NCBI GenBank assembly: GCA_049288015.1
Contig: JBAQGX010000003.1
Location: 172,947 to 236,946, forward strand
DNA from: JAKLIN01 sp049288015
Lineage (GTDB): Archaea > Nanobdellota > Nanobdellia > Pacearchaeales > GW2011-AR1
Direction of reading: 5' to 3'
Length of the DNA: 64,000 nt
Below the pieces are notes generated by a model that saw only the letters and a program-made list of their open reading frames with translations, was not told the origin of the DNA and did no database searches. The number at the start of each line of letters is the position of its first letter. Position 1 is the stretch's first letter. Positions 25,979 to 34,889 of this stretch are shown here, in pieces. A program made the translations under genes and the position numbers.

Positions 25979-27394
25979 TTATCCCTTTATTACGAGTAGT
26001 GGCTTAAGTCTGACAACTTTTTTGCTTATTCCAAGTTTATCGACGATATTTACTACCTCTTCTATATCTTTGTAAGCCTCGGGAGCTTCCTCAAGCATAC
26101 CCTTTATACTTCCTGCCTTGAATTTCACATTACTTTCTTCGAGTTCTCTTTTAAGATGTGATTCCGTTATTTCTTGCTTTGCTTTGGATCTTGAAATGAG
26201 CCTTCCTGCTCCATGAGCTGTGGAAGCAAATGAGAATTCTTCTGCTTTTTTAGTTCCTAGAAGTACATAGGAAGAGGTACCCATGCTTCCAGGAATTAGA
26301 ACAGGCTGTCCAGTCTTTTGATATTTTTTTGGAAGTTCTTTTCTCCCTTTTCCAAAGCTCCTAGTGGCCCCTTTTCTATGAACACATAACTCTACTTTTT
26401 TTCCTTTTATTTTAAATGGTTCAAACTTCGCAATATTATGGGTTACATCATAAATTAATTTTACTTTTACATTTGGAAAATATTTCTCAAAAGATTTTCT
26501 TATTTTATATGTTATAATCTGCCTGTTTGCAAATGCAAAATTTGCAGAGGCATTCATTGCTTTAATATAATCTTGAGCAAGTTGAGATTGAAGTGGGGCA
26601 TAAACCAGTTCTCTATCTGGCAGATTTTCAATTCCAAATTCTTTTTCCATTTTATGAATATAGTCAGACGCAGTTTGGTGTCCTAGTCCTCTGCTACCAG
26701 TATGGATTAATACTGTTATTTTGTCTTTATCTAATCCAAAAACATCTGCTGTTTTTTTATCAAATATTTCGTCAATATACTGAACTTCTAGAAAATGATT
26801 TCCTGATCCAATTGTTCCAAGCTGGTTCTTTCCTCTTGCTTTAGCTTTCTGTGAAACTTTTTTTGAATCTGCATTTTTTATACATCCATTATCTTCTATG
26901 TTTTCAATGTCATTTTTCGTGGCATATCCTTTTTTTAAAGTCCATTCTGCACCATGTTCAAGAATTTCATCCATTTCTTTTTCAGAAATTTTTAATTCTC
27001 CACCAACTCCAACTCCTGAAGGGATATTTTTGTATAATTCATTTAGAATTTGATCTCTTTTTTCTAAGAATTCTTTCTTTGTTAGATCTACTGAAAGTAG
27101 TCTAACTCCGCAGTTTATGTCATAGCCCACCCCTCCGGGTGAGACTATTCCTTTCTTTAAGTCAAACGCTGCTACTCCTCCGATTGGAAATCCATACCCT
27201 TGATGGGCATCAGGCATAGTAATTGATTTTTCAACAATTCCAGGAAGCATAGAAATATTCTCTGCCTGTTCAATTGTTTTATCATTTTTTATCTTTTCAA
27301 TAAGCTTATCTGAAGCAAGAATAATTGCAGGGACAAGCATTTTTCCATGTCTGGGAATTTCATAGATATTTTCTGATTTTTTCTTTATTTCCAT
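25979..27394 (-). CDS. rtcB: tRNA-splicing RNA ligase RtcB
   Basis: RtcB joins 2',3'-cyclic phosphate and 5'-OH RNA ends using GTP and Mn, as in tRNA exon ligation. Motifs include MPDAHQGYGFPIGGVAAF, SPGGVGYDINCGVRLL with the metal-binding Cys, IGSGNHFLE, HTGSRGLGHQ and STAHGAGRLISRSKA, which contains the guanylylated histidine. The 471 residues are contiguous with no intein, unlike several archaeal rtcB genes. The start overlaps the DUF167 stop (TAATG), and archease, its activator, is encoded one gene upstream. Confidence 0.97.
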   Translation of the reverse strand: MEIKKKSENIYEIPRHGKMLVPAIILASDKLIEKIKNDKTIEQAENISMLPGIVEKSITMPDAHQGYGFPIGGVAAFDLKKGIVSPGGVGYDINCGVRLLSVDLTKKEFLEKRDQILNELYKNIPSGVGVGGELKISEKEMDEILEHGAEWTLKKGYATKNDIENIEDNGCIKNADSKKVSQKAKARGKNQLGTIGSGNHFLEVQYIDEIFDKKTADVFGLDKDKITVLIHTGSRGLGHQTASDYIHKMEKEFGIENLPDRELVYAPLQSQLAQDYIKAMNASANFAFANRQIITYKIRKSFEKYFPNVKVKLIYDVTHNIAKFEPFKIKGKKVELCVHRKGATRSFGKGRKELPKKYQKTGQPVLIPGSMGTSSYVLLGTKKAEEFSFASTAHGAGRLISRSKAKQEITESHLKRELEESNVKFKAGSIKGMLEEAPEAYKDIEEVVNIVDKLGISKKVVRLKPLLVIKG

Positions 27395-27609
27395 TATATT
27401 TCGAAGATGTAAGAGTCTCCTAATTTCTTTCCAGTACTTTTTATATTTCTTGGATTTATTCCTAAAAACTTGGAAAGTATACTTATGAAACCATCCTTTG
27501 CATTTGGATCATTTTCGTTGGCTTTCATATAAACAAGATATCTCCAATCTCCAAAACTTTCTATTTTGTCATTGCCAGAATTAAATTTTATTTTCACGTA
27601 AATTTTCAT
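27394..27609 (-). CDS. DUF167 (YggU-like) family protein
   Basis: A 71-residue protein whose pattern fits DUF167: the opening MKIYVKIKFNSGNDK, a central VYMKANENDPNAKDGFISIL (family form: kvyvkapPekGkAN..li..La) and LGINPRNIKSTGKKLGDSYIFEI. It lacks the usual K-R-rich signature residues, so it is divergent. The stop overlaps the rtcB start by one base, and archease is 35 bp upstream. The biochemical role of the family is unknown. Confidence 0.7.
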   Translation of the reverse strand: MKIYVKIKFNSGNDKIESFGDWRYLVYMKANENDPNAKDGFISILSKFLGINPRNIKSTGKKLGDSYIFEI

Positions 27610-27644
27610 AAAGAATTCACCATTGTGCTATTTTTATAATTTTA

Positions 27645-28064
27645 CTAAATATCAATTACTGCTTGAGCCTTCCATCCATTCTTGACCTTTTTAAGATACA
27701 TCTCAGAATAAGTTGCGGCTTTGATATGCTCTAGATTCATATAATTTTTAGTTTTGTCTCCATAAGCAATTGCCTTAAGAGTCATTTCTTTTTTTCCATT
27801 TTTTATTGAAACCTTAACATGCGAGCATACAAAACTCTTTGCATCAAGTAAATAGATCAATTCATCAAGAAATTTGTATAACAGTTCTTCATGATCTTCT
27901 GCAGAGATAACAAATCCTTTTTTTGCTTTGCTTTTTATTTTTTCGTACTTTGATATAAATTCAGAAACAGCTAAAGCCGAATTTTCAAATATTTCCTCAA
28001 TACTTTTCCCCATTACAGTAAATTTAATATCAGCTGTGTGTTCCAAAAATTTATATTTTTTCAT
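27645..28064 (-). CDS. Archease, RtcB activator
   Basis: Archease accelerates RtcB guanylylation and multiple turnover. The N-terminal signature KYKFLEHTADIKF, the central LLYKFLDELIYLLDAKSFVC and the C-terminal IKAATYSEMYLKK are family motifs; the acidic residues for metal binding are in the first and last of these. I start at the ATG at 28064, which overlaps the stop of the preceding pilin-like gene as ATGA; an upstream ATG at 28076 would add four residues. Adjacency to rtcB strengthens the assignment. Confidence 0.92.
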   Translation of the reverse strand: MKKYKFLEHTADIKFTVMGKSIEEIFENSALAVSEFISKYEKIKSKAKKGFVISAEDHEELLYKFLDELIYLLDAKSFVCSHVKVSIKNGKKEMTLKAIAYGDKTKNYMNLEHIKAATYSEMYLKKVKNGWKAQAVIDI

Positions 28065-28492
28065 TGTTTGGCCCAACAGAACAATTTAAGTTGTTTTGGA
28101 CTATAATTAGTATCAATTGCAGTTATAAAAACACTTTGTGCATAAATATCTTTTTTTAATGTTAGCCCAGATTGACAAAGATCAGTTGTAAGGCATATTT
28201 GGGCCACACATACAAGTGAACTAGGGGTTAAACTCGTAATAGTGTTATTTATGTCAGATGGAAAATTATAGCTCTTCCAGTTTAGAGGTGGAGTCGAACT
28301 TATTATCTCCCCCCTCATGCTATAATTCAATTCAATTGTTCTTAGTATATAAATTTCATAGTTATAAATTGAAACTTGTGGAGTTGCTTGTTGATTATTT
28401 TGTTGATCTATTACAATAACCAAAACTGCTCCGATAAGTAAAACGGCAACAAAAGCTTCAACTATTCTTATCCATCCCCTTTGATTTTTCAT
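28061..28492 (-). CDS. Type IV pilin-like protein
   Basis: The N-terminus MKNQRGWIRIVEAFVAVLLIGAV has the class III form: a short basic leader ending R-G, then an uninterrupted hydrophobic helix, so cleavage after Gly6 is expected. The glutamate in the helix (IVEAF) parallels Glu5 of classical pilins. The ectodomain has four cysteines in SLVCVAQICLTTDLCQ and a final FCWAK. It is one of seven pilin-like genes in this cluster, the last before archease, with an ATGA overlap. It may be a minor pilin. Confidence 0.75.
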   Translation of the reverse strand: MKNQRGWIRIVEAFVAVLLIGAVLVIVIDQQNNQQATPQVSIYNYEIYILRTIELNYSMRGEIISSTPPLNWKSYNFPSDINNTITSLTPSSLVCVAQICLTTDLCQSGLTLKKDIYAQSVFITAIDTNYSPKQLKLFCWAKQ

Positions 28493-28493
28493 A

Positions 28494-29240
28494 TTACCAA
28501 ATCTTAACTATCAGATTTCCCTCCTGTAAAGTGCTATTTTTGTAAAGATATGTTACTGGAAATAATTCTGAGTAAACGTTGCTGCTCTTAGGAGCGCCGC
28601 TAGTTCCAATTGAAGTTAAATTCTGATATGTAAAATTAAAACCGAAATTATCTACGGGTGAAATATTAAATTGGCTTTTCAGGGCATTATAATTGTTGTT
28701 ATATTCTCCTATTAAATTAATGATATCAAAATCTAATAAATAAGAACTTGTGTTTCGAACAGGTCCGATTGTATAATAATTTGTATTTGCATTTAATATG
28801 AGATTCTGTGATCCGGTAAGAGTTCCAGTAGGAATCAAACTAAACTGCGGAGAATAATAAATTTCAAAGATCATCTGATTCTGTGCGCCAGAAGAAGTGT
28901 CCACGTAAATGTCATGAGTTGAACTAACAGAATTAAATATTGCTCCAGTTGAATTTGTAACAACAATGTTTGGAGGCATTCCCAAACTGCTTAAGTTATC
29001 TATCATGCCTACTAGTTGCAGATGATTCTGAACACCTCCTTGATAATTGGTTGATACTGTTATCAATGTTAAATTACTTCCCATACTCTTTGCTAGTTCT
29101 TGATATAAAAAATTAATTTCAGTCGATTTGTCTGGCTGAGTTTTCATTGAAGGCTGTATTGTTGCGTAGAAGAATACAAGAAAACCAATAAATATTATAA
29201 ATGAAATTATTACATCAACATTGGAACCCCTTTTATTCAT
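28494..29240 (-). CDS. Type IV pilin-like protein
   Basis: The class III leader MNKRG precedes SNVDVIISFIIFIGFLVFFYATI, a hydrophobic pilin helix. The 248-residue protein has a long Asn/Ser/Thr-rich ectodomain with many sequons, longer than the other pilin-like proteins of the cluster, and ends in GNLIVKIW. It lies 1 bp upstream of the next pilin-like gene and 30 bp downstream of the second FlaJ-like gene. It could be a minor or tip pilin. The family is not otherwise recognised. Confidence 0.7.
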   Translation of the reverse strand: MNKRGSNVDVIISFIIFIGFLVFFYATIQPSMKTQPDKSTEINFLYQELAKSMGSNLTLITVSTNYQGGVQNHLQLVGMIDNLSSLGMPPNIVVTNSTGAIFNSVSSTHDIYVDTSSGAQNQMIFEIYYSPQFSLIPTGTLTGSQNLILNANTNYYTIGPVRNTSSYLLDFDIINLIGEYNNNYNALKSQFNISPVDNFGFNFTYQNLTSIGTSGAPKSSNVYSELFPVTYLYKNSTLQEGNLIVKIW

Positions 29241-29270
29241 GAAGTGATTTATCCAAGGAATTATATAAAA

Positions 29271-30146
29271 TTATCCAAATATCAGGCTTGCTCCAGTAGA
29301 TATAAGGAAGGAGAACAACATTAGGGCAAATGAGTGTTTTATTCCTGCTTTTACATTTCCTTCAGATAATTTTCCTATTGTTAGCCCTGTGAAAAAACCC
29401 TGTGTTAATATCAAGAATAAAAATGAATTCCCAAGCTGCTGAGTGTTTAGCGAGCTTGCTGCACTTGTTGTTGCAGCAGCTGCTGGGGTAGTTGTTCCTC
29501 CAAGAACACTCCCTATTCCTCCACTCAGTGAACCTGCACTAAAACTTGATATTAAGGGGAGTATCTTATACTGCATAACCAGTATAATGACCAAAAATAT
29601 GAAGAAAATTACATAACCCTGTACAACTAGAGTTGATGAAGAAGACTTTCTCTCTTTAGAAAGTTTATCTGAGGCAGTTACTGCCGATGCAACAGCCTCT
29701 AATATTTTTCCTATATCTCCTCCTGCTCTTTCTGCTTCTCCTATAAGTGTTAAAGCTCGAGAGATTGTTTTATTATTTACATCTTCGGAAAAAGTTTGTA
29801 GAGCATCTCTTAATGGGATTCCTATAGAAATCTGGCTTGCTAATTTTTTTATATTTGGGCTAAGTGCACCGTAAGGTTTGTCCTTTGAATTGATAATACT
29901 CTTGTTTATAGGAGTTCCACTTTTAACGCTTTCAACAAGGTCTCTTGAAAATTCAAGGAACATTTCTTCTTTTTCTAATTCTGTTTTATTCTCCTGAATT
30001 ACTGTTATTACAAAAGGTGATACTCCGATTATTATTCCTATTCCGAATAGGAAAAAGAAAATATTTGTGTTAATGAATAACAGTGATATTAATACTACAG
30101 CTAGCCCAGCAATTATTCCAATCCAGTGAATTCTTTTTAGTTCCAT
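29271..30146 (-). CDS. Type IV pilus platform protein, FlaJ/TadC-like (second)
   Basis: An inner-membrane platform protein with a type II secretion system F domain. Two N-terminal hydrophobic segments (about 8-25 and 27-49) precede a cytoplasmic helical domain (EFSRDLVESVKSGTPINKSI...QISIGIPLRDALQTFSEDV...IGEAERAGGDIGKIL) and further transmembrane helices near 175-195, 235-255 and 265-290. The Ala/Thr/Gly-rich loop at about 205-230 is probably extracellular. It follows the first FlaJ-like gene by one base. Two such proteins per ATPase is the TadB/TadC-like arrangement. Confidence 0.85.
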   Translation of the reverse strand: MELKRIHWIGIIAGLAVVLISLLFINTNIFFFLFGIGIIIGVSPFVITVIQENKTELEKEEMFLEFSRDLVESVKSGTPINKSIINSKDKPYGALSPNIKKLASQISIGIPLRDALQTFSEDVNNKTISRALTLIGEAERAGGDIGKILEAVASAVTASDKLSKERKSSSSTLVVQGYVIFFIFLVIILVMQYKILPLISSFSAGSLSGGIGSVLGGTTTPAAAATTSAASSLNTQQLGNSFLFLILTQGFFTGLTIGKLSEGNVKAGIKHSFALMLFSFLISTGASLIFG

Positions 30147-30147
30147 T

Positions 30148-31479
30148 TTATTTGCTTGGTTGTCTGAATCTTAAGAACATTAAGAATACAAAATTTATTA
30201 ATGCGACCCCTAGTATCATTATAACTGAAACTTCTATAGGGCTCAAAGAAATTCCAAGTCCGCTTACCTGTATCATCATAAAAAGCAGCATCAGAATCAT
30301 TGGCGCTGCAATAACTACGCTGATATAAACATCAATAAAAGTTTCAGAAGACCTTGTAGACCTTTCCCTTTCAAGCCTATAATCCAAAAGAAGGCTCTCA
30401 GATCTTTTGTCAAAAAATTCTCCCAGATCTCCACCAGAAGTTATGTTTGTGGACAAACTATTATACAAATCGGAAAGTTTCTTACTGGGACAATAGTCTG
30501 CGGCATTTTTGAGTGACGTGACCAAATCGTGACCATAAATATTTATTTCGTTCATTACCTTTATGAATTGTTTCTTTAGATATGGGTATTCCCCTGTAGA
30601 TATTATAATATTGAATATGTTTGTTGGCTCTATTTTTGAACCTGCAATCGCAGACATGTTTATCGTTGCAAATGGCAGTTCTTGATCAATACCTGCCTCC
30701 AAAGACTTTCTTTCAAGTGAGGGATAAAAATAAAGAGAAACAAAGGTTGCTATTGGGATTATAAATAATATCCAGAATATTTCTAAAAATTTAGAAATCA
30801 TATTTGTTTCTGGTATTATAAAAGGAGGTGCAGTACTTATGTTAAAAAATAAAAAGAATAAGAATATAACAAATGCAACAATTAAAGAAATCAGTACGGA
30901 TAAAAATATTATTGAAATATAAACAGTTGGGAGAATACCCAAGTTAGTCTTTAACAAATCGTCAATCATACCACTAAATTTTCCAGTTTCCACCAAAGGT
31001 CTTGAAAAATCAGAGAATAGTCTGCTAGCGATTCCTGCATATTTATTTGGACCCTTTCCAACCTTCTTTGATACCTCTTCCTTCTTTTTCTCCTCAATTC
31101 TTCTGATTACACTTTTTTCTGATGTTGAAATTTTATACTCTTTTGAGAGCTTAATTTCCTCTTCCCTTTTTTCGAAAAAATTCTTTTTGTGTTTCTTCTT
31201 TTCTTTTTCGTCTTCTTCCAAGACTTGATCTACAATTTTTTTATTTCCCTGATTATCAAGAACTCTAGTTAAGTTGATATTTTCTATTAATTTTGGTATC
31301 TTTTCATTCTCAACTTTGAGATTTTGCTTAAGCAAATTTATATGGGACAATATTGAAGAGTTATCTGATTTTGAACTGTTTTTTGAGTGAACCATGGAAG
31401 TCATTTCGTCTATAATCTTTTTATCTTTGGAAACTATTTTCTTTAATTCCAGCAAATCGCTCTTTTTTTGAATAATCAT
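30148..31479 (-). CDS. Type IV pilus platform protein, FlaJ/TadB-like (first), with charged N-terminal extension
   Basis: The C-terminal part (about 165-443) is a T2SS F-type membrane domain with hydrophobic segments near 185-215, 230-255, 380-405 and 415-437 and the cytoplasmic motif SGGDLGEFFDKRSE. The first 150 residues are an unusual, highly charged, coiled-coil-prone cytoplasmic extension (EEDEKEKKKHKKNFFEKREE). The 65-residue gene upstream overlaps its start by 4 bp and is similarly coiled, so they may interact. The protein should pair with the second platform protein and the ATPase encoded upstream. Confidence 0.85.
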   Translation of the reverse strand: MIIQKKSDLLELKKIVSKDKKIIDEMTSMVHSKNSSKSDNSSILSHINLLKQNLKVENEKIPKLIENINLTRVLDNQGNKKIVDQVLEEDEKEKKKHKKNFFEKREEEIKLSKEYKISTSEKSVIRRIEEKKKEEVSKKVGKGPNKYAGIASRLFSDFSRPLVETGKFSGMIDDLLKTNLGILPTVYISIIFLSVLISLIVAFVIFLFFLFFNISTAPPFIIPETNMISKFLEIFWILFIIPIATFVSLYFYPSLERKSLEAGIDQELPFATINMSAIAGSKIEPTNIFNIIISTGEYPYLKKQFIKVMNEINIYGHDLVTSLKNAADYCPSKKLSDLYNSLSTNITSGGDLGEFFDKRSESLLLDYRLERERSTRSSETFIDVYISVVIAAPMILMLLFMMIQVSGLGISLSPIEVSVIMILGVALINFVFLMFLRFRQPSK

Positions 31480-31673
31480 TTTAATAAATCCAAAATTTTA
31501 TTGTTAATCTGAAGAATAAACTTCTTTGTCTTATTGAGATCATCAGGATTATTTTTCTTGTAGAATTCTTCAAGCTTTTTTGTAGAATCATCCAGAGAAC
31601 TTATTAATTGTCTAAGCTGTAATGTGTCTTCTTCTACCTTCTTTTTAGAACTTTCATCACCCTCTTCTTTCAT
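31476..31673 (-). CDS. Small coiled-coil protein in the pilus operon
   Basis: A 65-residue charged helical protein (KKKVEEDTLQLRQLISSLDD, then STKKLEEFYKKNNPD) with no membrane segment. The stop overlaps the start of the first platform protein by 4 bp, and it lies 44 bp after the ATPase gene. It is not recognised. From position it is probably a cytoplasmic accessory linking ATPase and platform, which is inference only. Confidence 0.6.
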   Translation of the reverse strand: MKEEGDESSKKKVEEDTLQLRQLISSLDDSTKKLEEFYKKNNPDDLNKTKKFILQINNKILDLLK

Positions 31674-31717
31674 AGAGAAAAAAAAGCAGATTATCTTATT
31701 AAATATTTTGTTATTAA

Positions 31718-33286
31718 TTATGCCTTTATATCGAACTCAGCCAGCAATTCTTTTGGTCTTTTATAATATTCATTTACAATATCTTGAACTCTTTTAAAAC
31801 CAAATACTTTTCTTTTGAACAATTCATATATAAGTTGAGTTCTTATTCTAAACTCAGATTCAAGCTCTTGGATACTTAGACCATATCTGCTAGATATTTT
31901 TTCAAAAACTTTACTATTTCTTTTAAAATAAAAAGTGTCGTCAGATGCATTCCAAGTAAAGGGTGTATTTGTTAATGCAATTCCTTCTGGGCTTACATCT
32001 ATTAGTTCTACTATTTCTCTTAAACGTCTAGTTTCTTCTTTATTAACAATTGCGTGAGTCATAATACAAACACAATCTAGAACATTAAGTAAAGTTGGAG
32101 GTAGTTCTATTGGGGGAGTTTCTAGTCTTCTGATAACACTTTCAACAGAGTCCGAGTGAATCGTACTGACAGAAGAGTGACCAGAAGCCATACCTTGGAA
32201 TAATACAGAAGCTTCTCTACCTCTAACTTCTCCTACAATAACATAATCAGGGTTCTGTCTGAATGAACTTCTTAATAAATCAAACAAACTTACTGAACCA
32301 ATTCCCCTTACTCCTGATGAAGATCTTGAGACGCTTGGAAGCCAGTTGTCCCTAGGCAGATTTAATTCTCTAGTATCCTCAATACTTACAACTCTGGCTT
32401 CAGGAGGCATGAAGAATGCAATAGCATTTAGCAAAGTGGTTTTCCCTGAAGATGTTCCTCCCGTAATTAGTATATTCATTTTATACTGTATCAAAAGCCA
32501 CAAGTAAGAAATCATTTCTGGACTTAGTGTATTGAAGGAAACTAATTGAACCGGGGTCCATGGTTCTTTAGTGAATTTTCTTATTGTAAATGTTGGACCT
32601 TTGCTACTAATATCTTTAGTATAAGTTGCGTTTACTCTACTTCCGTCTGGAAGACTTCCATCAAGAATTGGATTTGCATAAGAAATATATTGTCCTGATC
32701 TTTGAGCAAGTTTTTCTACAAAACCTTCCAATTTGTCCAAGTCTTTGAATATTATATTTGTCTTCATATTTCTGTATAATCTGTGGACAATGTACAAGGG
32801 TGTATCTGCACCATTATTCTCTATATCTTCAATAAAATAATCTCTTAGCAGAGGTTCTATTTCATTAAATCCAATGAAATCTCTGCACAAATAATAGTAG
32901 ATTTTTTTATAGCTTTCATATGAGATATCTATTCCTAATTCAACTAATAAGAACTTAAATCTCTGATCAATATAACCCAACAGCCCCTCAAGATCATTTT
33001 CAACGATAATATCAAAGCTTATCATTTCATTCATTGCGTTTAATATTCTTCTTCTGTACTCTTCTTCTTTAGAATTTAAAAGAGGTTCTTCAATCTCATA
33101 AACAACTTCATATATTTTTGGATCCCAGTATATGTGTGCAAATGCAAATGGTGAGATTAAACAATATCTTACATCAATTTTTGTTTTGTCTTCTATTCTG
33201 CTCATCTTGGGAATTTGAGGGGAGAAATCTATATCTACTTTAAGAAAATTCTGCACACCTGATCTTTTTTGTTCTTGTTCTGGCAT
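31718..33286 (-). CDS. Type IV pilus assembly ATPase, FlaI/TadA family
   Basis: A secretion-superfamily ATPase that powers pilus assembly. The N-terminal domain (about 1-220) precedes the Walker A GGTSSGKTT around residue 275-283, then VVSIEDTREL (Asp box), EVRGREASVLFQGMASGHS (Walker B region) and STIHSDS (His box). The basic C-terminus may contact the platform proteins. Its 522 residues fit archaeal FlaI/PilB homologues. The start overlaps the stop of the upstream pilin-like gene by one base. Confidence 0.93.
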   Translation of the reverse strand: MPEQEQKRSGVQNFLKVDIDFSPQIPKMSRIEDKTKIDVRYCLISPFAFAHIYWDPKIYEVVYEIEEPLLNSKEEEYRRRILNAMNEMISFDIIVENDLEGLLGYIDQRFKFLLVELGIDISYESYKKIYYYLCRDFIGFNEIEPLLRDYFIEDIENNGADTPLYIVHRLYRNMKTNIIFKDLDKLEGFVEKLAQRSGQYISYANPILDGSLPDGSRVNATYTKDISSKGPTFTIRKFTKEPWTPVQLVSFNTLSPEMISYLWLLIQYKMNILITGGTSSGKTTLLNAIAFFMPPEARVVSIEDTRELNLPRDNWLPSVSRSSSGVRGIGSVSLFDLLRSSFRQNPDYVIVGEVRGREASVLFQGMASGHSSVSTIHSDSVESVIRRLETPPIELPPTLLNVLDCVCIMTHAIVNKEETRRLREIVELIDVSPEGIALTNTPFTWNASDDTFYFKRNSKVFEKISSRYGLSIQELESEFRIRTQLIYELFKRKVFGFKRVQDIVNEYYKRPKELLAEFDIKA

Positions 33287-33807
33287 TATCCAAGTGAAAA
33301 ATCCATATTGGTTGGATTCCCTCCGTTATTTGACATTATTAAATTATAAGGGGTTGTAGAGTGTGTTATTGTTTCGATTGTATTTCCTCCGGAATAAGTT
33401 ATGTTGTATATTCCGCTGTAGTTTATTGTCATATTCACCACGTTTAGATTATTTTCTTCTTTTGTATAAACTAAAATATTTCCATAACGTACCTGTTGTC
33501 CAGGTTCACTAAACTGGTAATAACTGTTATCCATACTAAAGATTGCAAGGTTATTAATTCCATCTATTGTTAATGTTCCAGAATTTAAGCTAATTTGTAC
33601 ATTTCTTGTATTACCTGGACCATTGTCTGCGAGAGATAGCAAAACGTTGTTAATATTATTCATCATCGACATAGACTGCTGCAAAGTTGCTTTATCCTGC
33701 AGTTCCATTACTTTTGGCTGTACAAACGAAACTACTAAACCAATAATTACTAGGGCAATTAAAGTGTAAATAACGGTCTCAACCCAAACCTGCCCCCTTT
33801 TATTCAT
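33286..33807 (-). CDS. Type IV pilin-like protein
   Basis: The class III leader MNKRG is followed by QVWVETVIYTLIALVIIGLVVSF, with a glutamate five residues after the predicted cleavage site, the position conserved in type IV pilins. The ectodomain of about 140 residues is beta-rich with sequons and ends with a Gly/Asn-rich tail. It overlaps the ATPase start by one base, so it is translationally coupled to the motor. Confidence 0.8.
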   Translation of the reverse strand: MNKRGQVWVETVIYTLIALVIIGLVVSFVQPKVMELQDKATLQQSMSMMNNINNVLLSLADNGPGNTRNVQISLNSGTLTIDGINNLAIFSMDNSYYQFSEPGQQVRYGNILVYTKEENNLNVVNMTINYSGIYNITYSGGNTIETITHSTTPYNLIMSNNGGNPTNMDFSLG

Positions 33808-33849
33808 TATCTTATGAATAAAATTTAATTTAAATAATTAATGTAAACT

Positions 33850-34359
33850 CTATGACAGCAAACTGCAATCATCTAACTGTTGTATTGAGTCTGAAACGGA
33901 ACATTGCTGTCCTGTAACTATTGGAGCTACTTGTATTGAATTGGGAATATCTGATCCACTCCAAGTATAAACATAAGTTAAACCAGAATTTAATCCAGGT
34001 AATGAAATTTGTGAAGTCCCATCATAATTGGCCAAGTTTGTAATTGTTTGGGGTTTTGTTGTTATAGTAAAAGTTTTAGACTGACTTGAGCTGGATATTG
34101 AAACCAAAACTCCATCTACATTAGTACCTCCGAGATTTAGTGAAAATTGCACCTGATTTAAATTACTATTATGACATGAGTACTGATTATTCAAACTGAC
34201 ATCGTTGTAAACTTTGTAGCATGATGTCGACTGGCTAAGTTTCGGGCTGATAAAATTATTTATAACCGTCCACAAAACTGCAACCAATACAATTGTAAGT
34301 AGAATCAAAAGCAAAGTTGCTATAATTGAAGATATCCCTTTATTATTTTTTAAGAACAT
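33850..34359 (-). CDS. Type IV pilin-like protein
   Basis: N-terminus MFLKNNKGISSIIATLLLILLTI: leader ending K-G, then the archaeal pilin pattern ISSIIATLLL. The ectodomain carries four cysteines (TSCYKVYNDV, YSCHNSN, QQCSVSD, DDCSLLS) that could form two disulfides. It is 169 residues, a typical pilin size. It lies one base downstream of the next pilin-like gene in transcription order. Confidence 0.8.
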   Translation of the reverse strand: MFLKNNKGISSIIATLLLILLTIVLVAVLWTVINNFISPKLSQSTSCYKVYNDVSLNNQYSCHNSNLNQVQFSLNLGGTNVDGVLVSISSSSQSKTFTITTKPQTITNLANYDGTSQISLPGLNSGLTYVYTWSGSDIPNSIQVAPIVTGQQCSVSDSIQQLDDCSLLS

Positions 34360-34360
34360 T

Positions 34361-34843
34361 TTAACTCAGAGAAATCTGATATTGGCTTTGACTTCCACAG
34401 GTATATGATTGTTGTTGTCCACCGTTACTGCTACCCATTAATATAGGTATCAAGACTATTCCAGTGGCTCCCGAAGGTATGTCATTAGCAGGGATATTCC
34501 CTGAAAATACTCCTCCTTGATTTATTCCTATTTTAGGCCAAGTCGAAATTAAACTACTGATTGTCTGAGTTGTGTATGCCCCTGCAGCACCATTAATTTG
34601 AACATTAAAGTTATAGATAGGCACATTACCTGTGTTAGAAATTGCTAGGCTTTTGTCTGTTGGAGAGTAGCTTCCATCAAATTTAACATCATTGCATACC
34701 AATTGTACATTTTCTCCTCCAAACTTTGTTACTGCTTCCTGCGTAAAACTCTTGAACCAAAAGAATACTATCAATCCCAATGCAATAACAATGCCTATCA
34801 ACAAAACTGTTGCTATCACCGGTGAAACTCCTCTTTTATTCAT
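34361..34843 (-). CDS. Type IV pilin, archaeal N-terminal domain
   Basis: MNKRGVSPVIATVLLIGIVIALG is the textbook archaeal type IV pilin start, with cleavage expected after Gly5. I start at the ATG at 34843 rather than 34852, which would add only three residues. The mature protein has two cysteines (LVCNDV, YTCGSQ) and a Gly/Gln/Ser-rich C-terminus. It is a candidate major pilin on the strength of its canonical N-terminus; expression level cannot be judged. Confidence 0.85.
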   Translation of the reverse strand: MNKRGVSPVIATVLLIGIVIALGLIVFFWFKSFTQEAVTKFGGENVQLVCNDVKFDGSYSPTDKSLAISNTGNVPIYNFNVQINGAAGAYTTQTISSLISTWPKIGINQGGVFSGNIPANDIPSGATGIVLIPILMGSSNGGQQQSYTCGSQSQYQISLS

Positions 34844-34889
34844 TCTTATCAATATGCAAATTAGTTTATAAATATAATGTGAAATAAAA

